Positions 10,730-21,415 of a DNA stretch of 64,000 nt are shown piece by piece. Source of the stretch: Stichopus chloronotus (lineage: Eukaryota; Echinodermata; Holothuroidea; Aspidochirotida; Stichopodidae); NCBI GenBank assembly GCA_021234535.1, contig CM037842.1, positions 22,445,106 to 22,509,105 of the forward strand, given 5' to 3'. The notes beneath the pieces are model-generated. The model was not told the origin of the DNA, ran no database searches, and saw only the letters and a list, made by a program, of their open reading frames with translations. The translations under genes and the position numbers were made by a program. Position 1 is the first letter of the stretch, and every line of letters begins with the position of its first letter.

Positions 10730-12460
10730 TTTCCGTTTTGTTGCTTGCAATGTCTTCATAGTTTGACCTCTGTTGAATTATAACTGACTTCCATAACAAC
10801 AGTGGGTGTTTCATAATCAACATAGTTCATCAACATACCACATGATATTAGTCCCAACTCTTGAGATTTGTTTATAGTTTTGTACTATAACTCTGCTGAC
10901 CTCAGATAACCTTCACCAAATCAACAGGGTTCTTGAAATCTTTGTGACTTATCAGCATACAATATATGAGATCAGTCCATACTTCCTATTCTTGAAACGT
11001 TTGTGTTGATAACTTTTTCATGATTTACCACTGCTATTCTCATATGAACTTAAGACCTCCACAAAACAAGAAAGTCAAGGGACTTTGTGATTCCTTGAAA
11101 AATTTACGATGAAGAAAGGCTTATCAACACACCAATTTTTAAGTTCACTCTCTTTACCCTCCTTGAGATACCATGTCTACAACAAATCAGTCACTGATCT
11201 TTATTACAAGGTCTTCAAACTCTACCACTGGTGACCTCAAATGACCTTTGACCGCCATGAAAACAATAGCGATCATCTACTCACAATGGTCAAACTATAC
11301 ACTACATTCGAAGTTCCAGCAGTTTTTCCTCTTAGAGACACAGTATTTACACCTTGTGTGACCTTTGACCTAAAACCTGACAGAGATCGCCTAAACATCA
11401 AGAGCAACCATGGATAAGAGTTTCAAGTTCCAGCAACTTTCAGCAGATAGCTGAGATAGCTTACTTAATAGGTTTTCAGGGTTTCTCCTCTGGTGACCTT
11501 AAAGGCAGTAACTCATCACCCTGAACTATATTTTTCCTTTCCGGAAAGCAAAATCCTCCACTGGTTCTGAGTTACAGCACTGTTTGAGTGACAGCAAATT
11601 CAAAAGATGCAGTGTAGTCCATACTACACACAGTACACAGGGATCCATTGTTTTGATTACACATATGGAGGAATTTAAGACAAGCTGGGGGAGGGACTAC
11701 AGGTAAGTGGATGGGAGAATTGAAACTGTCTGGGGTAACGAGTTTTTGTCTTTTAATGACCTTTGACCCACCTGAAAAAGAAAAAGAGTCACCTTCTCAC
11801 AATGGACTATCTACATACCATCTTTGAAGTTCAAGCAAATTTCGCTCACTTAGATAATGTGTTTACAAGGGTTTCAAGCTATGTCCTCTACTGACCCCAT
11901 GTGACCTTTGACCTCACCAAAAGTTGACAGAGATCACCTACTTGTCAAATACTATCAATACTTTACATTTGGAGTTCTAGCAACATATCCTCCTTAACAG
12001 GTTTTCAGAGTTTCCCCTCTGGTGACATCAAATGACCTTTTACCTCCCTGGAAAAGAATAGGGACCATCTACTCACAATGGACTGTCTACATACCAACTT
12101 CGAAGTTCAAGTAACTTGCCCTCATTGAGATACTGTGTTTAAAAGGTTTTCAATCTATGTCCTCTTCTACCTCATGTGACCTTTGACCTCATCAATACTT
12201 GACAGAGATCATCTACTTATCAAGTGCTACCAATGGTTCAAATTTGAAGTTCCAGCAACTATCAGTTACTGATATATACTCCTTAATAGGTTTTCAGACT
12301 ATCCCCCTTGGTGACCTCAAATGACCTTTGACCTACCTATGGAATACCCACCCACCAACTTCGAAGTTGGAGTAACTTTCCCTTCTTGAGATATACATGT
12401 TTACATGCCAAGGCGTCACACACACACGTACACACACCCAAACATGCCATCGCAAAAAAT
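10730..12460. repeat. Degenerate array of TGACCT-rich units (about 150-190 bp)
   Basis: Diverged units repeat the order: GACCTCAAATGACCTTTGACCTCC-type core, an A-rich 'accaaaaacaatagggatcatctac' type stretch, then 'accaacttcgaagttc' and 'cttgagatactgtgttt'. The core is visible near 11235, 11355, 11757, 11900, 12030, 12175 and 12315. The array ends in a CA-rich run at 12418-12440. It is related to the arrays at 27.5, 36.9, 38-39.5, 48.2 and 56.3 kb. Its own terminal hairpins are not clear. Confidence 0.75.
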
Positions 12461-14150
12461 CACCTAGCTCATCTCCATACCACGTATTAGATCACTCCAT
12501 GGTTTCATTCTGAGCTATTGTGCATACAATGTTTTCATACTTAAACCTTTGCTTACCATTGACCTAAAAAAGAAAATTTGTTCTTGTACATAATGTGGTC
12601 CACCAACAATCACATATGAGATCAGTCCAACTTTTCATTCTTAAATAGTCTGACCTATATTGACTTCAATAACCTTTGATTTCCAACTGAAAATGTAAAG
12701 TTTATGGACTATTCCATACATATATTAAATGCATCATCCGTTTTTTTTTTAGATTTTGCATTTTCATTCAAGGTATCACAAACAAAACACATCATCATGA
12801 CTGACGACTATCACCAAAAATAGGAAACCAAGCTATTGCACCATTGTTAGGCAGAGATAGTAATGAAATTGGAGAAAAAATAAAACAGTACTATACATAA
12901 ATACTACTATATATAAATACTATAATGTATCAACATCTTCCAATACGAAGGCAATGGTACATGACAGAATTAATTATAACTCATCTAATTATTACTCATC
13001 TAAACGGGACACAAATTAATGCACAGATTCTCATAAGTATGAAATGGAAAAATCAATATGAAAACTCAGAAAAAACAGGGATAAAAGAACAAGCATTTTC
13101 TACATTACATTCAGTTGATTGGCATCAGCAAAGAACAAATCCCCATCTTGGCATAGAGAAATAAGTATGCTAACTTTAAAATTGACAGCTTGGGCTAAAA
13201 CACACTTCAAGATAGGAAAGTGATGGCATATTCCATTATATTAATTTGTCTGGACTATTCCCACATCTTAATTACTTACTTTTCCTGGAAATACAAAATT
13301 TGCAACTTCTCAGGGGTTTCAGAAATTGTCCAGCTTATGACATAAGCAAGAAACATCTTTGCAACGATTGAACCAAATTTTTTCTTTCATTCACATAATG
13401 CATCTCTTAAGGCTCAATGGGACACATCATGTCCTACTCATTATGACCTTTTTTCTGATGACTCCCTCTTACACTAGAAGTAAATAATGGGAAAAATGGT
13501 AGATACTTCACTAAATCATATATTGCAGGCAAATAAACATGTTACTTTGCAAAGAAGAAAAATACATTGATGTGCAATGTAAGATGTTTAAATTCAAAAT
13601 AAAACTGTAAAAAGATTCCCATCAGAATAACACATGCAGAGTGACCATCTACAATAGATTCCTATCTTGCAACAATCCTCATATTATCTAAAAGATAAGC
13701 ATAATCAACTGGTTTCACTGCTACAACCGAGAGATTGTTGGTCTCACTGTTTCTCCTAATCAGACTTTCCAAGAATAACTTGACGTTAGGCAAAACAGAC
13801 TGGCAAAATCTACTTGATACAAAGCAACAGTTAACTACCAGGCATTGAAAACCTAATTTCAATATGGAAGCCTTCAACATTCACTGCAGATTTCTTTAAT
13901 CTCGAGTTGCATCAATCCTCTCGTAAGTCAAGTGAAGTATCCCTTCACAAGAAAATAAAAACAAACTTTTAGAATAATCTAGCCATCACACAACTCACTC
14001 TTCATTGTCTTAAATAGCTCCCATTGCTTTTTCTTTACAGTGGCTCTATCATGGCTGTTCTTGGAATTTCAGTTTATAGTTAATATCTGCTGGCAAGAGT
14101 GTACCTTGCAATGAATATGGCTGGCAAATTTACTGTTGGCAAATAGTTGT
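12461..14150. other. No supported gene; possible weak exon near 13.87 kb
   Basis: The left part is a tail of the TGACCT-rich repeat (to about 12700). On the minus strand at about 13890-13845 an acceptor (ctgcag) and donor (CCTG|gtagtt) enclose a short reading, VNVEGFHIEIRFSMPG. It looks protein-like but has no neighbour exon to join, so I do not call it. Confidence 0.35.
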
Positions 14151-14161
14151 TTCAATTGTCA

Positions 14162-14403
14162 TTATAAGGGCTGTTCAGGATCAAATAAACTGTTTGCATG
14201 CCTTCCAAGATATGAAGGCCATCTCTGTCTGTGGTATGGCAAAATCTTGGCGCATCTTCTTGCCTTAGACTTCTGACCTGTAAGCGGACCACACCTGCAC
14301 CTAAGTCTGAGTCGGTAGACGGTCAAGACGCCTGCATCCAAGTTGAAAGGGTAGATGTTAAGAGGGTTAATCTCTTCTGAGAGTTTCTTCATTTTCTCCT
14401 TTT
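14162..14403 (-). CDS. Unrecognised gene, probable last exon with frame ambiguity
   Basis: The acceptor ...ctcttttag at 14404 gives phase 1, then EKMKKLSEEINPL, NIYPFNLDAGVLTVYRLRLR and a stop at 14162-14164. A second frame is also open over the right-hand 2/3 (from about 14325) and reads GAGVVRLQVRSLRQEDAPRF, then HTTDRDGLHILEGMQTVYLI, with a stop at 14152-14154. Its composition looks at least as protein-like. A short intron, an alternative acceptor (cttag or gtgcag near 14305-14295) or a one-base assembly error could switch frames here. Confidence 0.5.
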
Positions 14404-16409
14404 CTAAAAGAGAGAAAAGTGAAAACTTATGCCGCTGCGGTTTGTTGCCATAACTCTTGATGGTTCTGTAAGGTCGGGAAAGTATGTCTCAAACTTCTTC
14501 TTGTTCAATTGTATTAAGTTGGGTACTTATCACAGTATTTCATTTGACTTTGTCCTAATCTTTTGTCTTATTCCAGCATTTAGTGTCAATGTCAGAAGGT
14601 TAAAGGAATACCAGAGAGATAGCGATAACAAGCAAAATGATAAATGTACCATCTACAGTGTCATTACTTTACACACATATCTATCATCTCAGAAGCAATG
14701 ACAAGCTACTGTAATACGAAGCAGCATAGATCACTGTTGCATTACTTGAGTGTGCATAGCATTTTGCCATGTAATCCTTAAAACAGATTTCCCACACGAT
14801 ATCTACATAAAATGCCAACAAAAATCTCTGCTCCCTGACAGCTATATCAAAGCCACACCACCCTCACTCAGCAATGGCAATGTAATCCTCACCTCCATTT
14901 AAACAGATATCTTCAACATGATTGATGAAGCCATCATGATCCAAACCATAAAATTTATCTGTGCAAAGACAAAAAAAGCAAATTTGATTGTGAAATCCCT
15001 TCAAAAATATGATACATGTTTAAAAGCTTGAAAATAGTGAGCTGCAAAAATGACATGGCATTACTAATTGTTTGCCTATGACCCCATGAGGTCAAGTGTC
15101 TGAAGTTTTCACTTACTTTCTGGGTCCATTCTTTGAAGTTCATTATCCATATATTTACTGATGCACTCTTCTTCTTCTGGGAGGATCAACTAAAATAATA
15201 CAGAAGGCAAGAGAAAATGCATGTGAGGACCTCATCAAGGACATTCTCATATGAAGTCTGAACACACAAATCTGAGCACTACAAGGATAAAGAAAGATAG
15301 ATCTCAGGGTCTTCTTCAAATGTAAACAGACACTTAAAGGGAAATAGGGCATTTGTTTTAGAGAAACATCCATATTTTTGAAACCAATGTTTGTGGACAT
15401 AGAATGATAGATTATTCAAAATAAGGAAGAACGGTAGCCTTCTTTTCAAGAAATAAGCTCCTCACAGATCGAAATTCAGTTACTTGTTGCTCAACACTAA
15501 TTTGTTCACCCAAACTTTTCAAAATTCAAATGATGCATCTTCCATTACTCATCACATGCATAATCTTTTGAGAAGATGAAACTTTGGTAGATGTTTATTG
15601 ATGAGACTGAATGGTTTAACAATGATTAATGCTATTTTCTTTGCAAGTCATGTTGGTGTATTCTAAAGGCCCTATTTCTCTTTAAATATCATATATGGGA
15701 CAAGTTTAAGCACTATCAAACTTACATGATCCTCAGAAGGATAGAACCAGTAAACAGCAAATACGACATCAATAGAGTCTCCCCTCTGGACTGATTCTGG
15801 ATCAAGGGGGGGTGCTAATGTTCCCGTTGAAATCAATCTCTGAATACCTCCGGCATCGTGGGCACCTAAATGTCTTCTGACTCTCCTCTTAAAGTTAGAC
15901 GTGGTGTATGTGACATGTAATTTAGAATCGTCTAAAAAATCTTCGATATTTTCAAGTAACAGGTCATCTTCAATTGGATCATTTTCTTTGACAGTCATGC
16001 TTCGCTTAGTTCTCTCACTTTCATATGGTAGCCTGTACGGTCCATCATCTGAATGTCGGTTGTAATAATAGTCCTCAAGACTCAAAGGATACATTCTCTT
16101 CTTGTTTTTCTGTAAAATGAAACCGTTCTTCTTAGAGTGATCTAAAGGTCTACTGTAATCGTTGAATACCTGCTCCTCCTCCCTGAAATCTGCATCATCC
16201 TGTTCAGACTGATATGGGAAGTCCCCTTCTCCTTCACCTAGCTGGTAGCCTCCATCTCTGAAAAGCTGCTGAATCATTAGTTTCTTTTCTTCATCGTCAA
16301 AATTTTCACGGAGATAGCTCAGAAATTTGTCCATTAGTTCATTATCACTCATTTCATCTTTGGAATCATCTTCAGAGTTATCCACTGAATGAGATGCACT
16401 CAAATCATG
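14162..16409 (-). CDS. Unrecognised multi-exon gene: acidic protein with dibasic sites and partial EF-hand
   Basis: Four consecutive minus-strand exons join in phase: 16409-15726, 15189-15117, 14958-14893 and 14403-14162, about 355 codons in total. The large first exon is very acidic and holds several dibasic sites (KNKKR, ERTKR, FKRRVRR), as in processed or secreted precursors. It ends in a more hydrophobic, folded-looking part (SIDVVFAVYWFYPSEDH). The third exon encodes GLDHDGFINHVEDI, which matches EF-hand loop positions 3, 5, 6, 8 and 12 but has Gly for Asp at position 1. No signal peptide or initiating Met exon was found; the acceptor at 16410 means the start lies upstream. I do not recognise the family. 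It follows the FAM234-like gene on the same strand, tail to head. A calcium-related secretory-pathway protein is conceivable but is inference only. Confidence 0.6.
14893..14958 (-). CDS. Unrecognised gene, exon with EF-hand-like loop
   Basis: The acceptor ...tttgcacag and the donor GGAG|gtgagg enclose 66 bases, phase 1 to 1, reading KFYGLDHDGFINHVEDICLNG. The loop lacks the usual Asp at EF position 1, so calcium binding is uncertain. Confidence 0.7.
15117..15189 (-). CDS. Unrecognised gene, exon
   Basis: The acceptor ...attattttag and the donor GAAA|gtaagt enclose 73 bases, phase 0 to 1, reading LILPEEEECISKYMDNELQR and on. It joins directly to the preceding exon with no frame break. Confidence 0.7.
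15334..15685. mobile_element. 352-bp TTAA MITE, copy 1
   Basis: The element begins TTAAAGGGAAATAGGGC and ends with its near-exact inverse GGCCCTATTTCTCTTTAA. The TTAA at each end fits a piggyBac-type target duplication. It aligns end to end with the copy at 19112-19463, also 352 bp. It has no coding capacity. It lies in the intron after the large exon of the 14-16 kb gene, about 40 bases from its splice donor. Confidence 0.85.
15726..16409 (-). CDS. Unrecognised gene, first visible exon (228 codons)
   Basis: The acceptor ...cattttag|CAT at 16410 and the donor GATCAT|gtaagt at 15725 give 684 bases with no stop, phase 0 to 0. This is by far the longest open exon outside the main gene. Acidic runs (NSEDDSKDE, EEEEQ-type) alternate with Tyr-rich patches (LEDYYYNRH). 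The dibasic motifs may be furin-type sites if the product is secreted. Confidence 0.75.
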
Positions 16410-19090
16410 CTAAAATGAATATGCATCAGAAAGAATAAAAAAGATAAAATACATAAATCTAAATTCCCAGGAATAACAAAATATCATCTTACATCCACAC
16501 AGTTCAACAAACACATACTGTTACATGACCTGGTCAAAGACAAGTAGTTGGTTCTCATTGCAACAATACAAGTAGTTGGTTCTCATGGCAACAATACACT
16601 GATCAAAGAAAAGTGATTATATACAACAATGCAATGAAAGCAATTCCTACTGTTGTAATAATCTCAGACATTACTAAAATCTGTTCACACACACACACCT
16701 TATACATCTTTATCATGCAATGCAAATTGTGCCATGCTTCTTGGCAGATAAAGTAGTATCAATCACACTTTTGGCAATTGAAGACTTGTAATTTACAATG
16801 AAAAGATCACATAATGTGGATCATTAACTTATTGTGTGATATTGTTGTAGTGCTCATATGAGTATCAGGGAGTTGTTAGAAGGTACTAATGACAATTCTC
16901 AGCTTTCTGCTCAGCTAATAACATAAAATCATCAAGGAACATACAGTACTCTGCCACACATATGACTTCAATGGTACTGGAACTGTTAGCAAGTTATATT
17001 CATTTTATTTTCTAATTTGATAATTTAAAGGATGACTTCCATTGAAAGCATTTTAGACCAGGTCAAGCACTTTGATAAAATATGATCTGCCAGGCACTGA
17101 CCATGAGTCATCACACTCAAAGGCACTGGTTGTTGAGAGTCAAGTGGCAGAAGTAAGTAATTATGTACACTTCTATATAGGATCGGTTATGTTTGATGGC
17201 AAGGACAACAATGCTGTCTGCTGTAGTGAATACTGTCCATCAGAAACTATTTATTGTTGTGAAATGTACTGATGTAGCAATCATTAAAGATATATCTTTT
17301 TAGGGACAATTGAGGGGATCTTAAATGAAAGAGAATGACTTCTTGCTGCAGGCATTTCAAATCCCATGTCAACATCAGAGTTTAACACACATTATATTGT
17401 TAAGCAAACAAGAGAGCAAATCAAATGCAAAGATGAATTGAAACCACAAAGGTAACCAAAAAAAGCTTCAATTTATAGCATTAGAAAAAATATGCTGCAA
17501 TGCTCCCGACAAAATGATTAAAATTACAATGTGATGAAAAACATGGTCAAGTCCATTAGCTGTAACAGTGATTCAAAAGTCCACTTCTTAAGACTTAAGT
17601 TAACCATGAAAGATTAAATTAATAACACAAGTGGTGTTAATACAAGTTCATTCTGTGCTTGCCTTTCTTTCATAACACGGCTCCCCTTAAAGGAATTTTC
17701 CGCCAACAAGAAAACTTAACATAATATATGAGATTCCTTACTGTCCTATCAGTTAAACATAACTATTTTACCAGAGGAATTAGCTTCCTTAGATGTGAAA
17801 TAACGCTTTGAAAGTTGGGCTTCAGCACGATCCTGAAAATGTGTGACGTAGAACCGACGAATACCGTTTTCCATCTTCTGCACTCTGCCTGTTTCTGGCA
17901 AGGTATTGGACACAAAAACTCTTTCGTTCAGAGATTATAAATGCCCTATGAATGTCTTTATTCAGTAAGATACATTCAGTAAGATACTGACCTACTAAGC
18001 ACATGAAACCAGAGGAGCTGTTATTGTGATGGACAATTTAATTGCTGCTTATACTTTAAGAACCCCCCAAACCAAGCGAAGTTAAGCTGTGTAATTAGCT
18101 CAAAGGTATTTCTATCCTTTGTTATTCAGCACCCGTTCAATATCATTCACAGACCAACATCATTTAAGTCAACTAATCCTTAAGCAATTAGGTAGCTCCG
18201 AACAATGCTTTCAAAGGTAGGTCTATGCCACTCCCTAGTGAAACGAAGGTTTTATCACCAAATAAGAGATCAGAACAGTACTGTAACTCACAGCTTGAGA
18301 TAAAAATCAAGGGCAATGTTCAACCTACATTTGTCGGTACTACGTCACAACCAACTGATTTCTAGCAACAGGCTTGTACCTTGAATATTTACTATAATAA
18401 TTCATTTTGCGAATTCTTTGAGATATTTCCTGAAAATGAGAACGATGTCTTGTCTACAATAATGTTTGCATCTTTTTAAGAGACATGAGAAGCAATGGTG
18501 GAGAATTCCTCTAAAAGAAAGGAGTTTGAATTGATAATATCAGCCAGCAAACCAGATAATATCAGCCAGCAAACCACAAAGGTGTCTGTGTACCACCCTC
18601 AAAGGGGATTGTTAACAGCTCAATGTAGTGGTCTGTACTACATGAAGAATTTCAGAAGATGCTATGAAAAATGCCTGGGGTACAAGCAATCCTTTATTGC
18701 ACTCTCTTACATCATTGTAAACATCACATTATAGATGCCAACAATTATCAGAAAATTGTAATCTGTTGCAGCTTTAAAGAAACTGTCAACATTTACGTAT
18801 GTTGACCATATAACAGACCAACTGATCTTTAGAGAAATGATGAGGATGAGGTGGCCGACATTACTTTAAAATTTAATACTTAACACAAAATATAAATAAA
18901 CTTGGCTACATTCAGTGTGTCTGCTGAACTGTTTCTTTTCCTATAGGTCATTTCATTTTAAGCTCTTGCTTCTCAGCTGAAGTTATCCACTAAATAGCAA
19001 CAACTGATCAATCCATGTAAGAAAATGAGATATGAAAATGAATGTGGAAGCAACCAGACAAAACACTTCCCTTATAAACAGGTGAGCTGG
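16410..19090. other. No exon found; AT-rich, expected to hold the missing 5' exon of the 14-16 kb gene
   Basis: The stretch holds a direct duplication at about 16533-16592 (AAGTAGTTGGTTCTCAT twice), a CA run at 16687-16700 and a 22-bp direct duplication at about 18535-18578. I saw no ATG exon ending in phase 0 with a good donor that could start the downstream gene. Confidence 0.4.
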
Positions 19091-21415
19091 CAGGGTTCTA
19101 GCCAGCCCATTTTAAAGGGAAATAGGGCGTTTGTTTCAGAGAAGAAATCCGTATTTTTGAAACCGACGTTTGTGGATGCAGAATGACAGACTATTCAAAA
19201 TGAGGAAGGACAGTAGCCTTCTTTTCAAGAAATAAGCATCTCACAGATAGAAATTCACTTATTTGTTGCTCAACACTAATTTGTTCACCCAAACTTTTCA
19301 AAATTCAAATGATGCATCTTCCGTTACTCATCACATGCATCATGTTTTAAGGAGATGAAGCTTTGGTAGATGTTTGTTGATTTCACTGAATCGTTAACAA
19401 TGATTACCGCTTTTTTCTTTGTATGTCATGTTGGTGTATTCTAAACGCCCTATTTCCCTTTAACCGGGCGGTCCGCCCGGTTTGAATTTAGTATCGCTTC
19501 TCAGTGCCCGGTTTGAAAGTTTTCCATCCAGTTTGAAAAGTTTTGCACCTGGTTTAAATTTTAATCAATTCTAAAGCATTATCAGAACATGCAGACTTCG
19601 TTAAAACCACCACAAACATAATCACAAAATCTTGAGATTAATTTCGCCCACACCAGCCCGATTTCAATCAACACAGAATTCCTTTTTTTTTGGCCCCACT
19701 TTATGTAAGACGGCTAGCATTTCATGTAAACAGTGCCTAGCCTGCATAGCCTAAACCTACGTACCGCTGTACTTTACTCAGGGAAGTTCTGATAGTCACA
19801 ACGATGCAATGTAACGCACGCACAGGGCTGATAGTACTGGTTCCCTTTGCTGTGTAGCATGGAAGCAGTGGGCATGGCTATGAACACAACTTTGATTGGT
19901 TGGTTTTGGACAGGAGCTTTTGTAAGCCTAAAGAATGACCAACATATGATATGTTAGACATGTTCAATTTATAGAAGCCTTTGGCAGTGCAACTGTGATG
20001 TTTAATGCACAATGGTACATATACAGCACCGTGGGTTTGTAAAGGCCGTTTTAACATGCAACGTAATACCTGTGCAAAAAAGGTTGTGCAATGGTCACAT
20101 TTATCAGGGATAAAAAAGTTCGGTACAAATGTCGCAGCGGCAACAGGTGGCTGAATTTGAGTATAAGGAATGCGATAAATGTCACAGGTGTTTTGTGAAA
20201 GGTAAGACTGGGGTTAACGTCCAGACACTAAACTACAAGCCGTCAAATAAATGAGAAAAATTGTCCACAACTGAAAGGGTAAAAGCATAAATAGAAACTT
20301 CGAAAAGTGAAGCGAGACAACCAAAAAGCGACTTACTGGGGACGGGAATATCCGAGTGGCAATATTCGTGAATGCAAAGAAATTGCCGCCTATAAATTAA
20401 TGTTTGAATAAACTGTGAAATGAGCTATTTTACGTAAGATACAGACATTACCATTTTGGGACAGGTGTTGACATTTTTGCAGTTAAATAAAAAACCGTTC
20501 TTGGAAACATGCCAATAATTTCCTAAGTCAAACGAGCAGAGTTGTTCATAAGTACAGCTTGTTAGTTGACAGTGTATAGTGGTCTATGATTCTGTGCAAC
20601 GTTACCACATAAAAAGTTTCATTTTATTACTTGCCAGGGGACTGATGTATAGCTTTTTAGTGAAGAATGCCACATTCGAGACATTTATTCTAGGTCTATT
20701 GCATATCTATATAGCGTAATATCGGGCTCAAGTTTCACTCGTTTCTGACATTTTGTAAGTGACATTTCTTCACCGTTGAAAAGGTACCGTATATTGCAGC
20801 GACGCAAATAGCCTGACGTTAAGCTTTCGTGATTGATTTTTCAAATATTGTATGAGTTTTCAGTTACATTTTTTGTGCTCAGCTGCACAATTTTACCCCT
20901 TAGATGTGCTAGGAACCCCAATCTTCCAGGGGCTTGCCCCCGGACTTTGGAATTCTTTCCAAGTGTGTACTGCACTAATGCTAAGAGTCAATTACAATAT
21001 GCTGCGTCAGTCTAGTGAGTGTAAGAGGGTTTACTTGTATAAAACTGGGGATCTTTTCAGCTTTAGGTAAGTGTCAATTTCTTCCCAAACTTCAGCGAAA
21101 CAGTCGTATTTGCAGTGTACGCTAATATACTGAAGATCCGTGCAAAAACATGACACAACTTTTAGAGTCTTCCCACCAAAATATCATACTGTTACAGTAG
21201 GCAGCGACATGCGTCGTTGCAGTAGTTGTGTACTAAGAGTCAGTCACGAACAGTCATACAAAAGAATCTCTTTACATGTCAAAATTATTCCCAAAAGAGC
21301 ATGAATTTGCTCCGGGAGCTGCCGGCAGCAGCTACGCGATAGCTGCCGCCAGCATTGATTAGGATAGTTACATTGATGTGCACCCGGTTTGGCAAATAAC
21401 ATGGCTAGAACCATG
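19091..21415. mobile_element. hAT-like DNA element (about 2 kb) interrupted by a TTAA MITE
   Basis: The left end CAGGGTTCTAGCC and right end GGCTAGAACCATG are inverted repeats with one mismatch. The similarity extends inward (ATTT...AACCGGGC on the left against its inverse near 21381-21395). CAGGG is typical of hAT termini. Flanks do not show a clean 8-bp duplication (GGTGAG is near both ends), so the exact ends are uncertain. No transposase ORF is visible, so it is non-autonomous. Internal CCCGGTTTGAA-type words repeat at 19490-19560. Confidence 0.55.
19112..19463. mobile_element. 352-bp TTAA MITE, copy 2 (nested)
   Basis: It starts TTAAAGGGAAATAGGGCG and ends ACGCCCTATTTCCCTTTAA, cleaner termini than copy 1. 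The interior matches 15334-15685 with scattered substitutions. It sits inside the left terminal region of the hAT-like element at 19091-21415. Confidence 0.85.

Noticed and set aside
20281..20520. Non-coding first exon (donor CCCCA|gtaagt on minus at about 20333) for the 14-16 kb gene
   Set aside because: The site lies inside a transposable element and no coding or downstream junction supports it.
20833..21070. Overlapping plus-strand ORFs with a hydrophobic start
   Set aside because: They lie inside the hAT-like element and two frames are equally open; no signal peptide-containing gene can be supported.
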